A DNA stretch of 63,231 bases from Actinomadura parmotrematis. Lineage in GTDB: Bacteria > Actinomycetota > Actinomycetes > Streptosporangiales > Streptosporangiaceae. Positions within the stretch are counted from its first letter, which is position 1; every line of letters begins with the position of its first letter. The DNA lies in contig NZ_JAIBOA010000036.1 in NCBI RefSeq assembly GCF_019458805.1, forward strand, positions 1 to 63,231. The letters are read 5' to 3'. Positions 18,566 through 26,466 of the stretch are shown piece by piece. Below the pieces are notes generated by a model. That model was not told the origin of the DNA. It ran no database searches and saw nothing but the letters and a program-made list of their open reading frames with translations. Made by a program: the position numbers and the translations under genes.

Positions 18566-19039
18566 TTGTCGCGTGAGACAGGGCGCAAGCTGATCGCCCA
18601 GAACAAGCGTGCCCGCTACGACTATGAAATCCCCGACACCTGGGAGGCCGGCATGGTGCTGACCGGCACCGAGGTGAAGGCCCTGCGGGCCGGCCGCGCC
18701 ACCCTCACCGACGGCTACGCCCACGTCATGGACGGCGAGGTGTGGCTGGAGGGGGTGCACATCCCCGAGTACACCCAGGGGACGTGGACCAACCACGCGC
18801 CGCGCCGCCGCCGCAAGCTGCTGCTGAACCGGCGCGAGATCAACAAGATCGTCGCGGGGGTGTCGGAGCCGGGCTGGACGCTCGTCCCGCTGGCGCTGTA
18901 CTTCAAGGACGGCAAGGCCAAGGTCGAGATCGGCCTCGCCCGTGGTAAGAAGTCCTACGACAAGCGTCAGGCGATCGCCAAGCGCGAGGCCGACCGGGAG
19001 ATGCGCAAGGCGGCCGCGGCCCGGCTGAGGAGACGGTGA
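18566..19039 (+). CDS. smpB: SsrA-binding protein SmpB
   Basis: 157 residues from TTG, chosen because GGACCGAGG lies nine bases upstream and the protein then begins MSRETGRKLIAQNKRARYDY, the standard SmpB N-terminus. GTEVKALRAGRA and the basic C-terminal tail (DKRQAIAKREADREMRKAAA) that mimics the codon-anticodon stem are both present. SmpB delivers tmRNA to stalled ribosomes. Its partner gene ssrA lies 2.3 kb downstream on the same strand. Confidence 0.95.
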   Translation: MSRETGRKLIAQNKRARYDYEIPDTWEAGMVLTGTEVKALRAGRATLTDGYAHVMDGEVWLEGVHIPEYTQGTWTNHAPRRRRKLLLNRREINKIVAGVSEPGWTLVPLALYFKDGKAKVEIGLARGKKSYDKRQAIAKREADREMRKAAAARLRRR

Positions 19040-19042
19040 AGC

Positions 19043-21004
19043 ATGCCGATGAACAGCCGTAGGCAGCGGCGCAGGGCCGTCTCGGCGGCCGTCGTCGGGA
19101 CGCTGGTCGCGGGGCTCACGTCCGGCTGCTTCGCCGAGCCGTCGGCGATGCCGACCGTCCGCGACTTCCTCATCGCCTGGCAGGTCGGCAACTTCGAGGC
19201 CGCCGCCAAGCTCACCACCGGCGCCGACCGCGCCGCCGTCCGCGACACCCTCGGGCAGGTCGGCTCGCAGCTGGACGCGGCGTCGCTGAAGCTCGCGCTC
19301 GGCGTCCCCACCACCGACGGGCGGGACGGCCCCGACGCGATCCGCAAGCAGGGCGACGAGGCCGACGCCCGCTTCTCCGTCAAGATCGACCTGGGCGAGA
19401 ACGGGCAGCCGTGGACCTACACGAGCCTGCTGCACCTGAAGCGCGTCGGCCGCGACTGGCGGGTCGTGTGGAACCCCTCGGTCGTCAACCTCAGCCTGAA
19501 GCAGGGGCAGCGCCTCGCCGTCCTCACCGAGGTGCCGAAGCGCGCCGACATCCTCGACAACGCCGGCAAGAGCCTGCAGAACAAGGTGCTCGCCGACGTC
19601 GTCGGCGTCTACCCCGGCCAGCTGAAGAGCCCGCAGAAGACGCTGGAGGGGCTCGCCAGGGCCGTCCGCCAGGAGCAGGGCGCCAGCCTCGACGTGGAGC
19701 GCCTCCTCGGCCGCGTCCGGTCGGCGCCCCCGCAGAACCTCCTGCCGCTGCTCACCCTCCAGCGCGCCGGCAACAAGTCGCTCGTCCAGCGGCTGCGGCA
19801 GGTGAGCGGCCTGCGGGTCGTCGCCCAGCAGCTGCCGATCGCGCCGAAGGCCGCGCCCGAGCTCGTCGGCAGCCTCGGCCCCGCCACCGACACCACCCTC
19901 CAGCAGGTCGGCGCCCCCTACCAGCCGGGGGACACCATCGGCGTCAACGGGCTGCAGCTCGCCATGCAGCGGCGCCTCGCGGGGACGCCGACCGTCAGCG
20001 TCGTCGTGCAGAACCCCTCCGGCGGGGACACGCAGGTCCTGAAGACCTGGCAGGGCGTCGCGGCGCAGCCGGTCAACACCACCCTCGGCAGCGTCTACCA
20101 GGCCCGCGCCCAGGCCGCCCTGGACGGGCTGACGGCGCCCGCGTCCATCGTCGCGCTGAAGCCGAGCACCGGGCAGGTGCTCGCCGTCGCCAACCACGGC
20201 ACCAACGGCGCCGACCTGGCGCTGGAGGGCCGGTACGCGCCGGGCCTCACCTTCGGGCTCGTCTCGGCGCAGCCGTCCCTGCTGGCCGGCACGACCGTCA
20301 ACACCAAGATCAACTGCCCGGCGACGGCGCCCGCCGGCGACCAGACCGTCGACGCCGCCTCGCCGGGGGAGACCACCCTGCTGAAGCTCTTCTCCAACGG
20401 CTGCTCCACCGGCCTCGCCGACCTCGGCAAGCGGACCGACACCGCGGCGCTGATGAAGGCGGTCGCCGACGTCGGCATCGGCAAGTCCTGGGAGCTGCCG
20501 GTCGGCGCCTTCACCGGCACCGTCCCGGCCCCCGCCGACGACAACGCCAAGGCCGCCGTCGCGGCGGGCGTCGGCGGCGTCCGGATGAGCCCGCTCGCCA
20601 TGGCGGCGATCGCCGGCGCCGTGCAGAGCGGCACCTGGCGGCCGCCGACCCTGCTGGCGCCGCCGCAGGCCGCGGCGGGCCCGGCCCCCGTCGTCCTGAA
20701 CTCCGGCGTCACCTCGGCCGTGCAGCAGCTCGCCCGCCGCTCGGTCAAGGACAGCGCCACCGCCGCCAACGTCAAGGGCGCGGGCTCGGTCTCGGGCATC
20801 GCGACGACCGTCGACTACAAGGACGGCGCGACGGCCAGGAAGGTCTCCTGGTTCGTCGGCTTCCGCGGCGACGTGGCCTTCGCCATCGCCGTCGAGGGCA
20901 AGGCCGACACCGCCGAGCTCGCCGCGCGCTTCCTCAAGGGCGCCCCCACCGTCCCGACCACCCCGCAGCGGACCGCCCCCACCACCCCCCAGCAGCCCCG
21001 CTGA
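19043..21004 (+). CDS. PBP-like lipoprotein with destroyed transpeptidase active site
   Basis: 653 residues, starting 3 bases after smpB. A signal peptide with a lipobox-like LTSGC precedes an NTF2-like (MecA-N) domain (about 35-150), a PBP dimerisation-type region, and a transpeptidase-like domain (about 365-635). The overall order is that of class B penicillin-binding proteins. All three catalytic motifs are broken: the usual SxxK in PGSTFK is PGLTFG (Leu402, Gly405); SxN is GCS (453-455); KTG is VSG (583-585). The fold signatures around them (YAPG, WFVGFRG) are kept, and the frame is intact, so this is not a decaying pseudogene. It probably has a binding or scaffold role, not peptide cross-linking. 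Confidence 0.85.
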   Translation: MPMNSRRQRRRAVSAAVVGTLVAGLTSGCFAEPSAMPTVRDFLIAWQVGNFEAAAKLTTGADRAAVRDTLGQVGSQLDAASLKLALGVPTTDGRDGPDAIRKQGDEADARFSVKIDLGENGQPWTYTSLLHLKRVGRDWRVVWNPSVVNLSLKQGQRLAVLTEVPKRADILDNAGKSLQNKVLADVVGVYPGQLKSPQKTLEGLARAVRQEQGASLDVERLLGRVRSAPPQNLLPLLTLQRAGNKSLVQRLRQVSGLRVVAQQLPIAPKAAPELVGSLGPATDTTLQQVGAPYQPGDTIGVNGLQLAMQRRLAGTPTVSVVVQNPSGGDTQVLKTWQGVAAQPVNTTLGSVYQARAQAALDGLTAPASIVALKPSTGQVLAVANHGTNGADLALEGRYAPGLTFGLVSAQPSLLAGTTVNTKINCPATAPAGDQTVDAASPGETTLLKLFSNGCSTGLADLGKRTDTAALMKAVADVGIGKSWELPVGAFTGTVPAPADDNAKAAVAAGVGGVRMSPLAMAAIAGAVQSGTWRPPTLLAPPQAAAGPAPVVLNSGVTSAVQQLARRSVKDSATAANVKGAGSVSGIATTVDYKDGATARKVSWFVGFRGDVAFAIAVEGKADTAELAARFLKGAPTVPTTPQRTAPTTPQQPR

Positions 21005-21234
21005 GGCCCTTGGCCAGGTCTTTACCCGATGATCGTCAACCCGCCGGGACGCCCCCGGCGTCTTCCCGGATGACTGGGAACCGCTCGGGGGTTGCGGACT
21101 CAGTCGCCGTGATGAGACCAGAGCCTCGTCTCGGGGGAGGCTCTGCCGTCCGGACCGGCCCGACCCTGCCGGTCGGCCCCGGTGGCCGCGCCACGCGGCC
21201 ACCGGGGCGTCACTCCCCCCACCCGGGAATCACG
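21005..21234. other. Intergenic stretch between the PBP-like gene and the ssrA promoter
   Basis: About 230 bases, with a hairpin at 21120-21144 (arms AGAGCCTC/GAGGCTCT) and the strong hairpin listed at 21176-21208. No gene is seen here. Confidence 0.6.
21176..21208 (+). terminator. Strong hairpin, probable end of the smpB-PBP transcript
   Basis: Perfect 15-bp arms (21176-21190 and 21194-21208) around a CCA loop. There is no T-run, which is usual for actinomycete terminators. It separates the smpB operon from the ssrA promoter. Confidence 0.7.
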
Positions 21235-21265
21235 TTGGCGCCGCGCGCGTTGTGCCCTGTAGAGT
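21235..21265 (+). promoter_or_regulatory. Candidate ssrA promoter
   Basis: TTGGCG (21235-21240) and TAGAGT (21260-21265) are separated by 19 bases. This would start transcription near 21272, about 38 bases before the mature tmRNA 5' end. The spacing is slightly long, so confidence is moderate. Confidence 0.45.
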
Positions 21266-21309
21266 CGGAACGCGGACGCTCCCACAGGTCCGCTTTGACA
21301 ACTCAACAT

Positions 21310-21678
21310 GGGGGTGACCGGCTTCGACTTCGGTAGGTCGAGCCAGGGGAAGCGGGTCGAGGGTGGTCGTCATGACCTCGTAAATCCTGTGACGGCGATC
21401 AATATCTGCCAACAAGAAGCAGAACGAGTTCGCCCTCGCCGCCTAGGCGAGGAGCGAACTCTGTCAGCCCGGGAGCGTCTCCGACCCGGGGTCTGGCATC
21501 GTAAGGAGACTCCACCTGCAAGCCCGGTCGCGGGACCTGTAGGGAAACCGAACAGCGACTGAGCCCGTCGGCGACACGCCTGCGTGAGCGCCGGGACTGA
21601 GAAAACGACTAGCAGGCTGCACCCGGAGAAGCCCTGACTCATCACCGAAGGACGCGGGTTCGATTCCCGCCACCTCCA
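21310..21678 (+). ncRNA. ssrA: Transfer-messenger RNA (tmRNA)
   Basis: The 5' end GGGGGTGACCGGCTTCGAC and 3' end GGGTTCGATTCCCGCCACC form the tRNA-like domain: acceptor stem GGGGGTG pairs with CACCTCC (one G-T), with discriminator A at 21678 and the T-loop TTCGATT. CCA is not encoded and must be added. The tag frame at 21408-21446 reads GCC...TAG and encodes ANKKQNEFALAA, ending in the usual ALAA degradation signal. tmRNA with SmpB rescues stalled ribosomes and marks the truncated protein for proteolysis. Confidence 0.97.
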
Positions 21679-21694
21679 CTCATGCGATACGCGT

Positions 21695-21726
21695 GCCCGC
21701 AGACTCCGTCTGCGGGCCGCTTTCGT
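21695..21726 (+). terminator. Intrinsic terminator of ssrA
   Basis: A perfect 10-bp stem GCCCGCAGAC/GTCTGCGGGC with a TCC loop is followed by CGCTTTCGTT. It lies 17 bases after the tmRNA 3' end. Confidence 0.85.
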
Positions 21727-21770
21727 TCCGGCATGTCCCCCGGGGGACGACCCCCGGACCCCCGGGTGCT

Positions 21771-21935
21771 CGCGCGCCAGCGCGCCCTGCGCCGCCCCCG
21801 GGCTAAGCCTCAAGCTCACGCTGACGCGCCCTGCGCCATCCCGGGCCGAGCCTCAAACCCGCGCTGGCGCGCCCTGCGCGGGCTGGGCTCAAACACCGCG
21901 CGCTAGCGCGGCGTGTGCGGGCTGGGCTTTCAAGG
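21771..21935. repeat. Degenerate tandem repeats downstream of ssrA
   Basis: About four imperfect units of 36-46 bases follow one another. Each has the order GCG-C(T/C)(G/A)(A/G)CGCG, CCCTGCGC, CCCGGGC or GGGCTGGGC, then CTCAA. The units differ by substitutions and a short deletion in the later copies. There is no coding potential. It fills the gap between the ssrA terminator and the toxin gene end at 21948. Confidence 0.65.
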
Positions 21936-21947
21936 CTCGCGGGCGGA

Positions 21948-22295
21948 TCAGTCGGTCGCTTTGGGGTGGCCGGGGCCGGCGTGGACGATCCACAGGGTCT
22001 TGGCCGCGTCGTCAATGGCGTACCAGAGGCGGCCGGCACCGGTGATCTCGTACTGCCAGAGTTCGCAGACGACTCCCTCGACGCTCTTCTCGGCCAGCCG
22101 CCCCTTGAGTCGGTGCTGGCGCGAGGGATTCGCGCCACTGCGCGGATCCTCGGTCAGGGCGATCCACGCGCGGCGGAGGTTGCCACCCGCTTGGCGAGCC
22201 AGCTCGTGCCATCCGTCCGCTGCCTGCCTGTCGACAGCCCTCACCCGCCATGCCGACGGCGGAGGCAGGTGTTCGCCGCGCTTCCCCTTGGTCAC
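21948..22295 (-). CDS. RelE/ParE-like toxin of a type II toxin-antitoxin pair (probable)
   Basis: 115 residues from GTG. A compact protein with the RelE-like ending LWQYEITGAGRLWYAIDD, then TLWIVHAGPGHP, and basic residues across the middle (RQHRLKGRL). RelE-family toxins cut mRNA on the ribosome. The GTG start overlaps the TGA of the upstream gene (GTGA), typical of antitoxin-toxin operons. The assignment is by pattern and arrangement and not by a decisive motif. Confidence 0.6.
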   Translation of the reverse strand: MTKGKRGEHLPPPSAWRVRAVDRQAADGWHELARQAGGNLRRAWIALTEDPRSGANPSRQHRLKGRLAEKSVEGVVCELWQYEITGAGRLWYAIDDAAKTLWIVHAGPGHPKATD

Positions 22296-22756
22296 TCACC
22301 GGAGTCTGGCATGGACAGGGCGACAGCGTCGGCGGTGTCGTCGGATCGCGTGAGGCGGGCGGCGGTCGCAGGGTCGCTCCACGCCTCGGCGGTGTGCTGC
22401 CAGGCGACGAGGCTGCGCGCGAACGGCATGAAGAGGCCGGTGTGCGCGCCGGCCAGGAGCTCGCCGAGGAGGTCGCGCACGCACTGCTCTCGATCGTCGG
22501 CGGGCAGCCAGCGCAGCCAGGGGAGTTCCTCGGCGAAGACCTCCTCGGCGAGCCCCCGGTCCGCCTTGGCGACCAGCGCGAGGGAGCGTGCGGCCAACCG
22601 CAAACTCCCGGCCATGGCCCGGTAGCGCTCGTCCCGCATGAGCACCAGGTTCTCGGCGTCCCGACGTTCCAGAACGACGTCCGAGTCCGCGAGCGCGGGG
22701 AACACGCTGGTCTGCTCGCGGATCAGCGTGCTGAAGGGGATGGACGTGGTGCTCAT
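22292..22756 (-). CDS. Phd/YefM-like antitoxin partner (probable)
   Basis: 154 residues. The N-terminus (FSTLIREQTSVFPALADSD, then VVLERRDAENLVLMRDERY) resembles Phd/YefM antitoxins that bind DNA, while the C-terminal 90 residues (Trp- and Leu-rich) would clamp the toxin. It is longer than a usual Phd protein. It is the first gene of a two-gene unit with the toxin. Upstream on the minus strand lies TACACT (22763-22768), a possible -10, and the palindrome at 22781-22790. Confidence 0.55.
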   Translation of the reverse strand: MSTTSIPFSTLIREQTSVFPALADSDVVLERRDAENLVLMRDERYRAMAGSLRLAARSLALVAKADRGLAEEVFAEELPWLRWLPADDREQCVRDLLGELLAGAHTGLFMPFARSLVAWQHTAEAWSDPATAARLTRSDDTADAVALSMPDSGE

Positions 22757-22780
22757 ATCCCGAGTGTACCCCGGTTTACT

Positions 22781-22790
22781 GAACTAGTTC
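22781..22790. promoter_or_regulatory. Candidate operator of the toxin-antitoxin unit
   Basis: Perfect 10-bp palindrome GAACTAGTTC, about 25 bases upstream of the antitoxin ATG, with TTCAG direct repeats around it on the minus strand. The position fits autoregulation by an antitoxin. Confidence 0.4.
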
Positions 22791-22803
22791 TGAAGTGGGC
22801 CGA

Positions 22804-23181
22804 TCAGGGCCTGGACAGGTGGAGGAAGTCGGTGACGCCTAGGAGGGTGAGGGCCTGCTTGACGCCGGGGGGCATGCCGGTGCGGGCGGGGTCGTGGACG
22901 ACGCGGGGGGCGGTGGCGGCGACGGTGCGGCCGCGGATCTCCAGTTCGCAGCCGCCGGCGGCGACGATGTTCTTCACCCAGTCGCGGTCCGGGCCGTAGG
23001 TGAGGGCGATGACGTAGCCGTCGGGGCGGGCGAAGAGGCCGACGGGCGTCCGGTAGGGGCGGCCGGACGTGCGGCCGTTGTGGCGCACGACGGCGAAGCC
23101 GGGCAGGCGGGCGGTGAAGGGCCGCAGCACGCGGTTGGTGGCGACCCGGTTGAAGCGGGCGACGGCGTTGGGGATCGGCAT
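22804..23181 (-). CDS. F420H2-dependent (Ddn-type) nitroreductase/quinone reductase family protein
   Basis: 125 residues. It is recognised by VVRHNGRTSGRPYRTPVGLF and LTYGPDRDWVKNIVAAGGCELEIRG, the split-barrel motifs of deazaflavin-dependent (Ddn) oxidoreductases. These use reduced cofactor F420 to reduce quinones or nitro compounds at the membrane. I start at ATG 23181; an upstream in-frame extension is Arg-rich and not family-like. The natural substrate is unknown. Confidence 0.85.
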   Translation of the reverse strand: MPIPNAVARFNRVATNRVLRPFTARLPGFAVVRHNGRTSGRPYRTPVGLFARPDGYVIALTYGPDRDWVKNIVAAGGCELEIRGRTVAATAPRVVHDPARTGMPPGVKQALTLLGVTDFLHLSRP

Positions 23182-23221
23182 GCCTCCGATCCTCCCGAGG
23201 CGCACCGGCCCTGTCGACCCC

Positions 23222-24001
23222 CTAGGTACGGGCGTACTTACTCGGGGGTGTGCCGACGGTGGCGGTGAAGTCACGGCTGAGGTGGGCCTGGTCGGCGTAG
23301 CCGAGGTCGGCGGCGAGGGCCGCCCAGTCGACCGCCCGGCCCGCGTCCGCGCGCGCCGCCGCCTCCTGGAGGCGGGCACGGCGCAGCACCCACTTCGGGC
23401 TCGCGCCCACGTACTCGCCGAACAGCCGCTGCAGCGTCCGCACCGAGACGCCGAGCAGGGCGGCGGCCTCGTCGACGCGGGTGAGGGACGGGTCGGCGGC
23501 GATCCGCTCGACGATCTCGGCGGCGTCGGCGGCGAGCGGGTCGGGCTCGGCGGGCAGCAGCGGGTCGAGGAAGTCCTCGGCGAGCGCGGCCATGGCGGCG
23601 GCGTCGGGGGCGCCCAGGATCGCGGCGTTCAGCGCGGACAGGTCGCCGAACAGGTCGGCGGCGGGGACGCTGCGGTCGGCGAGGTCGAGGACGGGGCCGC
23701 CCGCCAGCGGCCGGAAGCCGCCGGGCCGGAACTTCACCCCGAGCACCTGCCCGCGCCCCTCCAGCGTCCGCACGAACAGCCCCCGGTCGACGCCGTAGAC
23801 CCGCGCGGCGGGCTCCTCGAACACCAGGTGGACGCTCGGGTGCGCGAGGACCTTGGTCTGGTAGGGCTCCCGGACGTTCCAGCGCACGTTCCAGAAGTGC
23901 TCCACGAACGGCGCCAGCCGGGCCGAGGGCGCGCGGCGGTCGAGGACGGCCATCGCGGCGTGCTCGTCCGGGTAGAGGACGCCCCGTCCGAAATCTGCCA
24001 T
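23222..24001 (-). CDS. AraC-family transcriptional regulator
   Basis: 259 residues. The N-terminal sensor region (about 1-140; FVEHFWNVRW and LGVKFRPGGF) resembles DUF6597-type AraC proteins. The C-terminal double HTH (about 165-259) has LTRVDEAAALLGVSVRTLQRLF and the signature LGYADQAHLSRDFTATVG. It is divergent from the DinB-like gene at 24066 with 64 bases between starts, so it may control that gene or the SDR beyond it. Confidence 0.9.
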   Translation of the reverse strand: MADFGRGVLYPDEHAAMAVLDRRAPSARLAPFVEHFWNVRWNVREPYQTKVLAHPSVHLVFEEPAARVYGVDRGLFVRTLEGRGQVLGVKFRPGGFRPLAGGPVLDLADRSVPAADLFGDLSALNAAILGAPDAAAMAALAEDFLDPLLPAEPDPLAADAAEIVERIAADPSLTRVDEAAALLGVSVRTLQRLFGEYVGASPKWVLRRARLQEAAARADAGRAVDWAALAADLGYADQAHLSRDFTATVGTPPSKYART

Positions 24002-24065
24002 GGGTCCAGGCTAGTGGCGCGTTTGTTCAAGAGGCGGCCGGGCGGGCGGCCGTAGCGTCGCGGGC

Positions 24066-24635
24066 ATGGGAACGCATCACGCATACATGGTCGAATGTGC
24101 CGCCGAGGCCGCGCGGGTCGCGCGCGGCGTCCGCCCGGAGCAGCTCGGCGATCCCACCCCGTGCGCCGACTTCGACGTCCGCGCGCTGGTCAACCACTGG
24201 GTGCTCTACAGCGGCTACGGGCTGGAGAAGCGGGCCCTGCGCGAGGACCTTCCCGAGGAGTGGACGGCGCGCGACTTCACCGCCGAGCCGGACTGGGCCG
24301 GGCGGTACGCCGCGCAGCTCGACCGCGCGGTCGCGGCGTGGGCCGATCCGCTGGTGTGGGAGGGCGACATCCCGCTCGGCGATCAGAAGGTGCCCGCCGC
24401 GACGATCGCCGGACTGGTGATCAAGGAGATGGCGGTGCACGGCTGGGACGTGGCGACCGCGACCGGGCAGGAGTTCGGGGTGTCCGAGGCGGTCGGGGAG
24501 TTCCTCCTCGGTGTCGTGGAGGAGAACGCCGAGATGTACCGGCGGTACGGCGGTTTCGCCGAGCCGGTGGACCCGCCGGCGGGGGCGCCGGCGTTCGCGC
24601 GGGCGCTCGCGCTGTCGGGACGCGACCCAAGATGA
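24066..24635 (+). CDS. DinB-like TIGR03086-family metal-binding protein
   Basis: 189 residues. The motif PTPCADFDVRALVNHW is the hallmark of actinobacterial mycothiol-dependent maleylpyruvate isomerase-like (DinB) proteins. Histidines in NHW and VHGWD are candidate metal ligands. Related enzymes transfer or isomerise using mycothiol; the precise reaction here is unknown. Its TGA lies inside the inverted repeat at 24627-24645. Confidence 0.8.
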   Translation: MGTHHAYMVECAAEAARVARGVRPEQLGDPTPCADFDVRALVNHWVLYSGYGLEKRALREDLPEEWTARDFTAEPDWAGRYAAQLDRAVAAWADPLVWEGDIPLGDQKVPAATIAGLVIKEMAVHGWDVATATGQEFGVSEAVGEFLLGVVEENAEMYRRYGGFAEPVDPPAGAPAFARALALSGRDPR

Positions 24636-24645
24636 TCATTCTTGG
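24627..24645. promoter_or_regulatory. Inverted repeat between the DinB-like and SDR genes
   Basis: CCAAGA and TCTTGG arms enclose TGATCAT. It overlaps the stop of the DinB-like gene and sits about 40 bases before the SDR ATG. It could be a regulator site or a weak attenuator; no regulator is identified. Confidence 0.4.
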
Positions 24646-24683
24646 TCTTCCACTGTGACGCATATCTCCGCGAAGCTGTCCGG

Positions 24684-25559
24684 ATGACGGACAACAGAAT
24701 CGCCGTGGTGACCGGCGCGACGTCGGGGATCGGGAAGGAGATCGCCCGGGGGCTGGTCCGCGACGGCTTCCGGGTCGGGATCGTCGGCCGCGGCCAGGTG
24801 CGCGGCGACGACACCAGGGCCGAGCTGGAGGCCGAGGCGCCCGGCGCCCGGGTGGACTCCTTCCTCGCCGACCTGTCCAGCCGCGCGGAGGTGCGCGGGC
24901 TGGCGGGCGCGGTGCGCGAGCGGTACGGGCGGCTCGACGTCCTGGTGAACAACGCCGGCGTGCACAACCTGCGGGCCAAGGTCAGCGTGGACGGCTTCGA
25001 CCGGATGGTCGCCACCAACCACCTCGGCCCGTTCCTGCTGACGAACCTGCTGCTCGGGCTGCTGAAGCGGAGCGCGCCGGCGCGGATCGTGGTGGTGGCG
25101 TCCGAGGCGCACCGGCAGAACGACCTGCGCGACGACGTCGCCGGCCTCGCCGAGCCCGCCTCCTACGGGCCGCTCGGCTCCCTGCGCGTCTACGGCCGCA
25201 CCAAGCTGCTGAACATCCTGTTCACCCAGGAACTCGCCGAGCGGCTCGCCGGGACCGGCGTCGTCGTCAACGCGGTCTGCCCGGGGATGGTCGCGACGGG
25301 CCTGACGCGCGAGTTCCCGGCGGCCCGGCGGCTGCTGCCCGCGCTGTCGCGGACGCCGGTGCTGCGCACGCCCGCCCAGGGCGCCCGGATGGCGCTGCGG
25401 CTCGCCCTGGACCCCGCGTACGCCGAGACGTCCGGGGGCTTCTACAGCTCGACGCCCGGCGGCGGGCTGCTGCCCGCGGCGGCCAAGACGCGGGACGCGG
25501 CGCTCCGGCGTGCGGTTTGGGAGCGTTCGAGCCAGCTCGCCGGGCTTCCGGCCCGGTAG
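24684..25559 (+). CDS. Short-chain dehydrogenase/reductase
   Basis: 291 residues from ATG 24684. NAD(P) motif TGATSGIG (about 9-16), NNAG (about 90), catalytic Ser in VVVASEAH and the YGRTK pair Tyr/Lys. Its shape (with LGPFLLTNLLL and PGMVATGLTREF) is that of retinol-dehydrogenase or WW-oxidoreductase-like SDRs, which oxidise or reduce alcohols and ketones, including steroids and lipids. The substrate is unknown. A start at 24642 would add 14 residues that do not look conserved. Confidence 0.88.
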   Translation: MTDNRIAVVTGATSGIGKEIARGLVRDGFRVGIVGRGQVRGDDTRAELEAEAPGARVDSFLADLSSRAEVRGLAGAVRERYGRLDVLVNNAGVHNLRAKVSVDGFDRMVATNHLGPFLLTNLLLGLLKRSAPARIVVVASEAHRQNDLRDDVAGLAEPASYGPLGSLRVYGRTKLLNILFTQELAERLAGTGVVVNAVCPGMVATGLTREFPAARRLLPALSRTPVLRTPAQGARMALRLALDPAYAETSGGFYSSTPGGGLLPAAAKTRDAALRRAVWERSSQLAGLPAR

Positions 25560-25569
25560 GTTCTCCCGC

Positions 25570-26394
25570 GTGAGTCAGCCCAACATGCCCCCTCGCAAGA
25601 GCTCCCCGATCAAGGACCTGTTCGCCGGCGTCGGCTACCTGTTCCGCGGGATCGGCTGGACGTTCCGGCACCCCGCGCAGTGGCTGTTCGGCCTGATCCC
25701 GGCCCTGATCGTCCTGGTGTTCTACGCCGCAGCGCTGGTCGCGCTCGGCTGGAACCTGGACGATCTGGGGTCCTGGGTGACGCCGTTCGCCGACGACTGG
25801 TCCAAGAGCGCCCGCGACCTGGCCCGCGTCATGGCCGGGATCGCGCTGTTCGGCGCGTCGCTGTTCTTCGCCGTCCTGACCTTCACCGCCGTCACCCTCC
25901 TGGTCGGCAGCCCCTTCTACGAGGCGATCGCGGTCCGGGTGGAGGAGTCGCAGGGCGGCGCGCCGCCCGAGCCGGACGTCCCGCTGGGCGTCCAGATCGC
26001 CCGCGCGATCAAGGACACGGTGCTGCTCGGCGCCATCGCGATCTGCTTCGCGCTGCTGTTCTTCGCCCTCGGGTTCCTGCCGGTGATCGGGCAGACGGTG
26101 GTGCCGGTGGTCGCCGCGCTGGTGTCGGGCTACTTCCTGGCCGCCGAGCTGACGGGCGTCGCGCTGGAGCGGCGCGGCCTGGTCCGCAAGCAGCGTTTCG
26201 CGCTGCTGAAGCGGCACCGGGCGCTCGGCGTCGGCTTCGGCACCGCGGCGTTTGCGGTCTTCCTCATCCCGCTCGGCGCGGTGGTCGCGATGCCCGGCGC
26301 CGTCGCGGGCGGGACGCTGCTCGCCCGGGAGCGGCTGGCGATCAATCCGCTGGTCACCGGGGGTGGCGGCGGCGCTCCGCAGCATCGCCGATGA
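25570..26394 (+). CDS. EI24/CysZ-like membrane protein
   Basis: 274 residues from GTG, with GGTAGG eight bases upstream. It begins just after the SDR stop. Four to six membrane segments are visible (e.g. LIPALIVLVFYAAALVALGW, TVLLGAIAICFALLFFALGFLP). The motif GSPFYEAIAVRVEE is typical of the EI24 domain (Pfam etoposide-induced 2.4). CysZ proteins carry sulfate; actinobacterial homologues are uncharacterised. Confidence 0.8.
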   Translation: MSQPNMPPRKSSPIKDLFAGVGYLFRGIGWTFRHPAQWLFGLIPALIVLVFYAAALVALGWNLDDLGSWVTPFADDWSKSARDLARVMAGIALFGASLFFAVLTFTAVTLLVGSPFYEAIAVRVEESQGGAPPEPDVPLGVQIARAIKDTVLLGAIAICFALLFFALGFLPVIGQTVVPVVAALVSGYFLAAELTGVALERRGLVRKQRFALLKRHRALGVGFGTAAFAVFLIPLGAVVAMPGAVAGGTLLARERLAINPLVTGGGGGAPQHRR

Positions 26395-26466
26395 GATAGG
26401 AAGATGTGTCCTGAGCGTGATTACCGGCCGGGTCGTTAATGAGGATCTTGGCGTAACGTGTCCCGC

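Noticed and set aside
21679..22800. Integrated phage or island at the ssrA 3' end
   Set aside because: No integrase gene and no copy of the tmRNA 3' end (attachment repeat) were seen in the window.
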